Source: an uncultured Clostridia bacterium
GTDB lineage: Bacteria; Bacillota; Clostridia; Christensenellales; Borkfalkiaceae
Reading direction: 5' to 3'
Length of the DNA: 6,840 bases
Assembly (NCBI GenBank): GCA_934271725.1
Contig: CAKQSC010000053.1
Span: 1 to 6,840 of the forward strand
Part shown: one piece after another, positions 1-4,256 of the stretch
How the letters are laid out: the number at the start of each line of letters is the position of its first letter
Position numbering within the stretch: the first letter of the stretch is position 1
Translations under genes and position numbers: made by a program
Notes under the pieces: model-generated
Database searches by the model: none
Told to the model about the DNA's origin: nothing
Seen by the model: only the letters and a program-made list of their open reading frames with translations

Positions 1-2
1 CA

Positions 3-743
3 TTCGACGTTTTGTCGCGCGACGGCAAGTGGGGTGGCGGATACGCGATAGACTTCCCCAAGTTCGACCAACCCTTTATACTTGCAAACTTTAACGGTTC
101 GTCGGGAGACGTGGACGTTATTACGCACGAGTTCGGTCATACGCTCGCAATGAACTTCGTTCATCGTTACGGCGATTTTGAAATGGATTTGGGCGGTTGC
201 GAAACGGCGGAATGTCATTCGATGAGTATGGAGTTTTTCTGCTGGAAATATATGGACAAGTTCTTCGGCGAAAATGCGAACAAGTATAAACGCAAACATT
301 TAAGCGACGCTTTGATATTCATTCCTTACGGCTGTATGGTAGACGAGTTTCAGCATATCGTTTACGAACAACCCGACCTGACGCCCGAACAGAGAAAACA
401 AGCGTGGCTCGGACTTGAAAAGAAATACAGACCGTACCTCGATATAACGGGTATTCCTTATATAGAAGAGGGTACGAGATGGCAATATCAGATGCACATA
501 TACGAATCGCCGTTTTATTACATAGACTATTGCCTTGCGCAGACGGTCGCGTTGGGATTTTTGATTGCAATGCACAAAGATTACGACAAGGCGTTCGACA
601 AGTATATAGAGTTCAGTAAATGCGGTGGTACCGTACCTTTCCCGACGCTCGTTAAAAACGCGGGACTTCCCGATCCGTTCGGCAACGGTTCTCTCGACGA
701 GTTAGGTAAGGGCGCGGAGGATATTTTAAAGTCGCTTCGTTAA
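3..743 (+). CDS. M3-family oligoendopeptidase (PepF-like), C-terminal part, 5' end outside window
   Basis: This is a cytosolic-type zinc metallopeptidase of family M3, which cleaves short peptides. The frame is open from base 3, so the start lies upstream; 246 codons remain out of roughly 550-600 usual for the family. The zinc motif HEFGH is at 126-140. The third ligand is the Glu at 210-212, within AECHSMSMEF, a form typical of clostridial M3 oligoendopeptidases. The family's substrate-binding His/Tyr block is seen as QMHIYESPFYYIDY (His at 495-497). A glycine-rich segment just before the metal site (DGKWGGGY) also fits M3. The C-terminal part of the catalytic domain is intact, ending in TAA. 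The stop codon overlaps the ribosome site of the next gene, so the two are probably co-transcribed. Family assignment is secure; the exact subfamily and substrate are not. Confidence 0.93.
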   Translation, partial: FDVLSRDGKWGGGYAIDFPKFDQPFILANFNGSSGDVDVITHEFGHTLAMNFVHRYGDFEMDLGGCETAECHSMSMEFFCWKYMDKFFGENANKYKRKHLSDALIFIPYGCMVDEFQHIVYEQPDLTPEQRKQAWLGLEKKYRPYLDITGIPYIEEGTRWQYQMHIYESPFYYIDYCLAQTVALGFLIAMHKDYDKAFDKYIEFSKCGGTVPFPTLVKNAGLPDPFGNGSLDELGKGAEDILKSLR

Positions 744-752
744 GGTGAATAT

Positions 753-968
753 ATGTCCGAAAAAGAAACCGAATACAAGATTTGCAAACATTGCGGTAAA
801 GTATATAAGGCGACGAAAAAATATTGCCCCAAATGTATGAAAGACGACGACGGTGTGTATCACGGATATACGCCTATGGACGAGAAAAAAGCCCGTAAGA
901 TAAAAATTATTTCGAGCGTCGTTTTAACGGCGATAGTAATGGTCGTTCTTATACTTATTTACAGATAA
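753..968 (+). CDS. Small zinc-ribbon protein with C-terminal membrane segment
   Basis: I do not recognise a named family. The 71-residue product has an N-terminal zinc-ribbon-like Cys cluster, C11-x2-C14 and C25-x2-C28 (CKHCGK and CPKC). A charged linker follows, rich in Asp and Lys. A hydrophobic helix at about residues 51-70 runs almost to the C-terminus, so it may be tail-anchored with the zinc knuckle in the cytosol. The start is supported by AAGGTG at 742-747, which overlaps the stop codon of the peptidase gene; only 9 bp separate the two genes. Translation is therefore probably coupled to the peptidase, and a terminator follows 12 bp after the stop. Its function is unknown. Such ribbon-plus-membrane proteins are common hypothetical proteins in Firmicutes, so the link to the peptidase may be only positional. 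Confidence 0.8.
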   Translation: MSEKETEYKICKHCGKVYKATKKYCPKCMKDDDGVYHGYTPMDEKKARKIKIISSVVLTAIVMVVLILIYR

Positions 969-980
969 ACGAAAAATATA

Positions 981-1014
981 AAAGAGTAGCGCGGTTTTCG
1001 CTACTCTTTGTTTT
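981..1014 (+). terminator. Intrinsic terminator after the zinc-ribbon gene
   Basis: A perfect 11-bp stem (981-991 with 999-1009, AAAGAGTAGCG / CGCTACTCTTT) closes a 7-base loop and is followed by a short T-run at 1011-1014. The upstream side is A-rich, so it could also act weakly on the opposite strand. It closes the peptidase/zinc-ribbon unit. Confidence 0.8.
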
Positions 1015-1095
1015 CGGCGTCGGTATAACCTGACGGAGACCGATATGATTCCGACGGGCGACCGCGTTCGCGTGCCGAACGGAAATAAAAAAAAT

Positions 1096-1119
1096 AAGCG
1101 ACCGATAATTCGGTCGCTT
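1096..1119 (-). terminator. Intrinsic terminator of the HU gene, possibly bidirectional
   Basis: A perfect 10-bp stem (1096-1105 with 1110-1119) has a 4-base TAAT loop. On the minus strand it lies 5 bp after the HU stop codon. The A-run at 1087-1094 reads as the T-run required for minus-strand termination. T-rich sequence also follows on the plus strand, so it may stop transcription from both sides between the convergent genes. Confidence 0.85.
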
Positions 1120-1124
1120 GATTT

Positions 1125-1400
1125 TTATTTGTTGAAAGAATCTTTGAAAGTTTTTCCGAACTTCAAAACAGGCGTCGAGGACGCGGCAACGATAATCTGT
1201 TCGCCCGTCATGGGGTTTACAGCCTTTCTTTGCGGTTTCTCTTTAAGTTCAAAAATGCCGAAGCCGGAAATCTGTATTTTCTTTTCTTCCTTCAAGCCGT
1301 CGTGAATGGCTTGTATGGTATCGTCGAAAAACTTTTCCGCATCTTTAATGGTACAGCCGTTGATGTTGGCAATTCTTCTTACTAAATCGTTTTTATTCAT
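1125..1400 (-). CDS. hup: HU-family histone-like DNA-binding protein
   Basis: This is a nucleoid-associated protein that binds and bends DNA as a dimer. The 91-residue length is standard for HU. The HU/IHF signature is present: GFGIFELKEKPQRKAVNPMTGEQI spans about residues 46-69 (quoted here in overlapping short parts: GFGIFELK, then RKAVNPMTGEQI). P63, in the NP of the beta-arm, is the residue that intercalates into DNA in this family. The N-terminal helices begin MNKNDLVRRIA. The C-terminal FGKTFKDSFNK is a slightly altered form of the usual FxPGKxLKxxVN. The start is fixed by a near-perfect AGGAGGT on the minus strand at 1415-1409, 8 bases from the ATG. It has its own promoter and terminator and is divergent from the gene at 1574. 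HU versus IHF paralogy cannot be decided from one gene, but HU is the norm in Firmicutes. Confidence 0.95.
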   Translation of the reverse strand: MNKNDLVRRIANINGCTIKDAEKFFDDTIQAIHDGLKEEKKIQISGFGIFELKEKPQRKAVNPMTGEQIIVAASSTPVLKFGKTFKDSFNK

Positions 1401-1430
1401 TGGTGTGAACCTCCTGATTGATATATTATC

Positions 1431-1458
1431 ATTATACCAAAAAACAAATAAATATCAA
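1431..1458 (-). promoter_or_regulatory. Strong sigma-A promoter of the HU gene
   Basis: Read on the minus strand: TTGATA (1458-1453), a 16-bp spacer, then a perfect TATAAT (1436-1431) with an extended TGG just upstream. The predicted start near 1424 leaves a leader of about 24 bases containing the AGGAGGT site. Upstream of the -35 box lies A/T-tract DNA that could act as an UP element. Confidence 0.8.
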
Positions 1459-1536
1459 GGGTTTTTTCTAAAAAAACAGATTTTTTTCAAAACTTTTTAA
1501 AACGCCCTGCGTTTTATGAAAAACAAGCGTTTGCTA

Positions 1537-1565
1537 TTGACTTTTTTAGCGATAGATTTTAAAAT
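1537..1565 (+). promoter_or_regulatory. Sigma-A-like promoter of the dehydrogenase-like gene
   Basis: TTGACT (1537-1542), a 17-bp spacer and TAAAAT (1560-1565) are an excellent match. The predicted +1 is about 1572, only two bases before the ATG at 1574, which implies an almost leaderless transcript. A small dyad (AAAACGC at 1499-1505, GCGTTTT at 1509-1515) lies upstream and could be an operator. Confidence 0.6.
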
Positions 1566-1573
1566 AGTTGAAT

Positions 1574-2770
1574 ATGGAAATATATAAACTTAAAACAGAG
1601 GAATTATCCGATTTCGAGTTTAAAAACGGAATAAACAAAATGCGTGTTCCCGAACTTTTTTTCGGCGATTACATAACCACGCTCAAAGACGTTCTTAACA
1701 AACGGTTCCCTTTTATGAGGGTGCTTGTCGCGTATACGGAAAGGCTGTACGAAAAGTTTGCGAAAGGTATTGCGACCGCTTTTGAAAAAACGAACAGCGC
1801 GTATACGGAATACGTCGTAACGGAAGGGGATAACGGCGCGTTCAATTTCGGTAGCGAATACAGGTGCGTCGTCGCCGTCGGGGAAAAAGCGTATTATTCG
1901 CTTGTTCCGTTCGCGTGCGAAAGAAACGTTCCTGTAATAACGGTAATAACGGAGGGCGACCTTTTCGGTCTCGTTCCGTCCGAAACGCTTGTAGAAGATA
2001 ACGGAATATATTCGTTTAAAACGTTCAACGCTCAAAAAACTCTGATATTGGATAAAACGCTGTATAAGTCTTTCGACAATAAAACGGTGGCTTCCGTCAT
2101 CTCTCACGGGCTTTCTTATCTTTCGGGACTTTTCGATTTAACTACCAAAGTCAGACGTCAGCCTCTTAAAGAATGTACCGATTTGCTGAAATACGCGGTA
2201 AACGGTTTTTTAAACCTTGATTTTTCCGACGAGGCTTTTTACGGTAAGTACGTAGAATACTCGTTGAAACTCGGTATGGCGGAATATTTTTCGGGTAAAA
2301 ACCACGTAACCCGACTTTCGCCTTTTTGGTGCGGAGTCGCTTTCGGCAAAAAGCCTTTTTCGCTGTACGGCTATTTTGCAATGAAAAAACTGTGCGACCT
2401 ATATTATATTTATTTTACCGAAGATTTAACGGACTACCCCGTTGTGTGCGACTACGAAAAAAACGTTTCCGAAATAGCGGAAAGAAAGGGAATAAACGCA
2501 TCCTATCTTATGAAAATAAACCGACCGGACGCGAAAGAGTATTATTCGTTCGAGACGGAACTTACGAAAAACAAAAAGTTTTTTGCCGAAAAACTCGTGA
2601 AAATGAAACCGCTTGTTTTAAAGGGAGAACGGGTTATAAGTTCCGTTTATCCCTATACGGATGTTACCGACGAAGAGATTTCGGAGGCGATACGAACCGC
2701 GCCTTATATAACGGACGAAAAGATTTTGTTAAAGTATATAAGAGATTCGGGACTTCTGGAAAACGTATAA
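1574..2770 (+). CDS. Degenerate glycerol-1-phosphate dehydrogenase / Fe-ADH-fold protein
   Basis: Function is unknown. Residue numbers count from the possible TTG at 1568. The segment RVPELFFGDYITTLKDVL (26-43) followed by RVLVAYTE resembles the first strands of the dehydroquinate synthase/G1PDH fold. The strand VVAVGEKAYYS (101-111) sits where active enzymes carry the NAD-binding GGG. VPVITVITEGD (121-131) replaces the usual VPTT-type loop. H246 in SGKNHVTR fits one metal-binding His, but the expected Asp and the second His seem replaced (around H180 and Y267). The end, AIRTAPYITDEKILLKYI (374-391), echoes the AraM/G1PDH C-terminal block. It is therefore probably a catalytically altered or inactive homologue. 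TTG 1568 is unlikely as start because the predicted promoter places +1 near 1572; ATG 1574 gives 398 residues, and ATG 1640 is a fallback. No clear Shine-Dalgarno is visible. Confidence 0.75.
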   Translation: MEIYKLKTEELSDFEFKNGINKMRVPELFFGDYITTLKDVLNKRFPFMRVLVAYTERLYEKFAKGIATAFEKTNSAYTEYVVTEGDNGAFNFGSEYRCVVAVGEKAYYSLVPFACERNVPVITVITEGDLFGLVPSETLVEDNGIYSFKTFNAQKTLILDKTLYKSFDNKTVASVISHGLSYLSGLFDLTTKVRRQPLKECTDLLKYAVNGFLNLDFSDEAFYGKYVEYSLKLGMAEYFSGKNHVTRLSPFWCGVAFGKKPFSLYGYFAMKKLCDLYYIYFTEDLTDYPVVCDYEKNVSEIAERKGINASYLMKINRPDAKEYYSFETELTKNKKFFAEKLVKMKPLVLKGERVISSVYPYTDVTDEEISEAIRTAPYITDEKILLKYIRDSGLLENV

Positions 2771-2794
2771 AAAGAATATCAACTGTCAATAATC
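2765..2794 (+). promoter_or_regulatory. Candidate forespore (sigma-F-like) promoter of the 125-residue exported protein
   Basis: GTATA (2765-2769), exactly 15 bp, then GTCAATAATC (2785-2794). The known sigma-F pattern in Bacillus is roughly GYATA-15-GGNNANANT; only the second G of the -10 block and the last base differ. The same pair, with the same deviations and spacing, precedes the next gene at 3212-3241. The expected start is near 2800, inside the terminator hairpin. Confidence 0.5.
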
Positions 2795-2824
2795 CTTCCG
2801 AGAGATTTTCGGAAGGATTTTTTT
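2791..2824 (+). terminator. Intrinsic terminator whose 3' arm carries the next gene's ribosome site
   Basis: A perfect 10-bp stem (AATCCTTCCG at 2791-2800 with CGGAAGGATT at 2810-2819) has a 9-base loop, and T's run from 2818 to 2824. The next ATG starts at 2825, directly after the T-run. The only possible Shine-Dalgarno for that gene, GGAAGGA at 2811-2817, lies inside the 3' arm. It ends transcription of the dehydrogenase-like gene and would also mask the ribosome site in read-through RNA. Confidence 0.85.
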
Positions 2825-3202
2825 ATGAAAAAAATTGTTTTTGCGTTGATTTGCCTTATGGGTTTCGTTTATCTGTACGGCGAAGAAACGGGCTTAAAGG
2901 GAATAAAAACTTATTACACGGCAAGTTATTCGGACACGGGGAGAATAACTTCGTCGGCGTTTTGTTTCAAAAAAGGCGAAAGCGTCTTTATAAAGGGCGA
3001 TTTCGATTTAAAAAGTTTTGAAAAGAAAAAAGGGCTTGATTTAAAGTTTAAAGAAAAGGCGGGCGGAAGGGAAATATATTATTATACCTATCCGCTTGCG
3101 AGATATTCCGAAAAGATAAACGGCGTAACCGTAAATATGCAGATAGCCGTTTCGGAAGATGGGGTTACGGTGGGCGTTCCCGTGATATACGGAAGTTTTT
3201 GA
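2825..3202 (+). CDS. Small exported protein, possibly YwmB-like
   Basis: The product is 125 residues. It starts with a typical secretion signal or N-terminal anchor: MKK, then a hydrophobic core from about residue 4 to 18, then GEE. The mature part is about 105 residues and rich in Lys and Tyr. The end, NMQIAVSEDGVTVGVPVIYG (104-123), loosely resembles the C-terminal end of YwmB (N-x-x-[IV]-A ... G-x-P-[IV]-I). YwmB is usually about twice this length, so the match is tentative; it could be a one-lobe version. GGAAGGA at 2811-2817 gives a 7-base spacing to the ATG, supporting this start. YwmB is often encoded near murA, spoIID and spoIIQ in Firmicutes, and a SpoIIQ-like gene follows 81 bp downstream. 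Both genes share the same candidate forespore promoter motif. The function is otherwise unknown. Confidence 0.75.
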   Translation: MKKIVFALICLMGFVYLYGEETGLKGIKTYYTASYSDTGRITSSAFCFKKGESVFIKGDFDLKSFEKKKGLDLKFKEKAGGREIYYYTYPLARYSEKINGVTVNMQIAVSEDGVTVGVPVIYGSF

Positions 3203-3211
3203 TATTTTGCC

Positions 3212-3241
3212 GTATAAAAACATTTGATGTTGTCTAAAATC
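3212..3241 (+). promoter_or_regulatory. Candidate forespore (sigma-F-like) promoter of the SpoIIQ-like gene
   Basis: GTATA (3212-3216), 15 bp, then GTCTAAAATC (3232-3241). The layout matches the site at 2765-2794, including the AAAA right after GTATA. In Bacillus spoIIQ is under sigma-F control, so the position fits the gene. The expected start is near 3247-3248, just before a small hairpin. No good sigma-A promoter is visible in this gap. Confidence 0.55.
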
Positions 3242-3250
3242 GAAATAAAG

Positions 3251-3268
3251 TAACCGCGACTGCGGTTA
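3251..3268 (+). promoter_or_regulatory. Leader hairpin abutting the ribosome site of the SpoIIQ-like gene
   Basis: TAACCGC (3251-3257) pairs perfectly with GCGGTTA (3262-3268) around a 4-base GACT loop. It is followed directly by the strong ribosome site AAGGAGGT (3268-3275), 8 bases before ATG 3284. If transcription starts near 3248 the hairpin sits at the extreme 5' end of the mRNA, where it could protect the RNA. It could instead be a DNA operator. Confidence 0.5.
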
Positions 3269-3283
3269 AGGAGGTAATTTTTT

Positions 3284-3904
3284 ATGAAATTTTTCGGTAT
3301 GGCAAAATACTATTTAAGGAAGTACTTGTTTTATATAGTGCTTGCGTTGTGTCTTGCCGGGTTGGGGCTCGGAATCGCTTTTGCGTGCATTGCCTCGAAA
3401 AAATCGTCGCAGGGCGCGGAGATAGTAAACCCGTCGGGCGACGAAAAGGGAAACGACGAGAAAGACGATCCCGTTTCTAAAACGATAATCTTTTGTCTGC
3501 CCGTGGAGAACGGTAGCGTAAGCAAAGATTACTGTGTGGACAAGTTGGTTTATTCGTCGACGCTTACGAGATATTCCACTCATTCGGGAATAGACTTTAC
3601 GGGCAAGTCGGGCGCGAGCGTTCTCGCCGTGTACGACGGTAAGATAGAGAGCGTGGAAACGGGTTTGCTTGACGGAACGGTTATAACGATAGACCACGGA
3701 AACGGTCTTAAAAGCGTGTACAAGTCCGTTCTCGACGGAGAGTCTGTAACGGTGGGAAAGACGGTTAAAAAAGGAGATAAAATAGGGGTTATATCCACAA
3801 GTTGCCGTCAGGAGTATAAAGACGGCGAACACGTTCATCTCGAAGTTTACGAAAACGGCAAATCGGTAAATCCGATGAAGTATATTTTAACGGAAGAAAA
3901 GTAA
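3284..3904 (+). CDS. SpoIIQ-like membrane-anchored M23 (LytM) protein
   Basis: The 206-residue product has a basic N-terminus, one membrane helix at about residues 14-37, a charged low-complexity linker (40-65) and a C-terminal M23/LytM domain (about 90-205). In SpoIIQ this domain faces the gap between forespore and mother cell, where it pairs with SpoIIIAH during engulfment. The zinc ligands of M23 peptidases are all present: H100-x3-D104 (THSGID) and H185 of H183-V-H185. Residue K147 in VYKSV stands where active LytM enzymes have the catalytic His of the YxHL block; Bacillus SpoIIQ has a YQSL-like form there as I recall it. The ending EHVHLEVYENGKSVNPMKYI also resembles SpoIIQ. The start is fixed by AAGGAGGT at 3268-3275. 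The candidate sigma-F promoter supports the SpoIIQ reading, but a general cell-wall M23 endopeptidase cannot be excluded. Confidence 0.85.
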   Translation: MKFFGMAKYYLRKYLFYIVLALCLAGLGLGIAFACIASKKSSQGAEIVNPSGDEKGNDEKDDPVSKTIIFCLPVENGSVSKDYCVDKLVYSSTLTRYSTHSGIDFTGKSGASVLAVYDGKIESVETGLLDGTVITIDHGNGLKSVYKSVLDGESVTVGKTVKKGDKIGVISTSCRQEYKDGEHVHLEVYENGKSVNPMKYILTEEK

Positions 3905-3980
3905 CGGCGGTAAAAAACGCAGACGTGGCGGAACCGTTTGAAAAGAAGAAATAAAAGTTAAAAAATAATGGCAAAAAGTC

Positions 3981-4009
3981 TTGACAAAAATAAAAATGTG
4001 TACTAAACT
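3981..4009 (+). promoter_or_regulatory. Sigma-A promoter of the thrS T-box leader
   Basis: A perfect TTGACA (3981-3986), a 17-bp spacer and TAAACT (4004-4009). The predicted start is about 4016, leaving a 241-base leader before thrS. No terminator hairpin with a T-run is visible between the SpoIIQ-like gene (ends 3904) and this promoter, so some read-through from upstream is possible. Confidence 0.8.
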
Positions 4010-4015
4010 ATGGGT

Positions 4016-4230
4016 ACAATCGAATGCCGAAAGTAAAAAGACAAGTAGTCCTTGCGGATTTTTCAGAGAGCGGGTGTGGCTGGAATCCCCGTAAATCTTC
4101 AAGACAAACGAAACCGCTTTTTACGGCAAGTCTTTGCAAAACTTATTTGCAGTAAAGTGGCTTTTCAGCAAAAAAGGTGGAACCGCGGTTTAACAATCGT
4201 CCTTAAAGTAATAAGGGCGATTTTTTATTT
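4016..4230 (+). ncRNA. Threonine-specific T-box riboswitch
   Basis: This leader senses uncharged tRNA-Thr and controls transcription of thrS. Stem I closes with TGCC (4025-4028) and GTAAAAAG (4033-4040) against CTTTTTAC and GGCA (4117-4128). The specifier loop has the AGTA / GAA loop-E pattern (4044-4047 and 4110-4112), and the specifier codon is ACC, Thr, at 4113-4115. The upper helix pairs CTTG..GATTT (4051-4061) with AAATC..CAAG (4093-4103). The AGAGAG bulge is at 4065-4070 and the distal loop is closed by CGGG/CCCG. A Stem III-like hairpin spans 4132-4157. The T-box core AGGTGGAACCGCGG is at 4175-4188; its TGGA would pair with a tRNA ending in UCCA. The antiterminator pairs AAGG (4174-4177) with CCTT (4201-4204), which excludes the terminator. 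Confidence 0.96.
4195..4226 (+). terminator. Regulated terminator of the T-box leader
   Basis: An 11-bp stem with one G-U pair (4195-4205 with 4212-4222) closes a 6-base loop and runs into six T's at 4221-4226. Its 5' arm contains the CCTT that pairs with the T-box core in the antiterminator, so the two folds are mutually exclusive. Confidence 0.92.
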
Positions 4231-4256
4231 GTAAAAATATATTCGAGAGGTGTTTT

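Noticed and set aside
1018..1056. CGTCGG/CCGACG inverted repeat between the convergent terminators
   Set aside because: Only 6 bp with a long loop; expected by chance in this GC-richer stretch.
1045..1305. Plus-strand frame opposite HU
   Set aside because: It runs through the HU terminator and antisense to the conserved HU gene, with no ribosome site.
2326..3021. Long plus-strand frame of 231 codons
   Set aside because: It overlaps the ends of two better-supported genes and crosses their terminator; its composition is Arg/Lys-rich as expected for a shadow frame.
3903..3938. Terminator after the SpoIIQ-like gene
   Set aside because: AACGG/CCGTT is only 5 bp and no T-run follows.
4052..4234. 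Plus-strand frame of 60 codons inside the thrS leader
   Set aside because: It lies fully within the T-box RNA structure, whose conserved elements explain the sequence.
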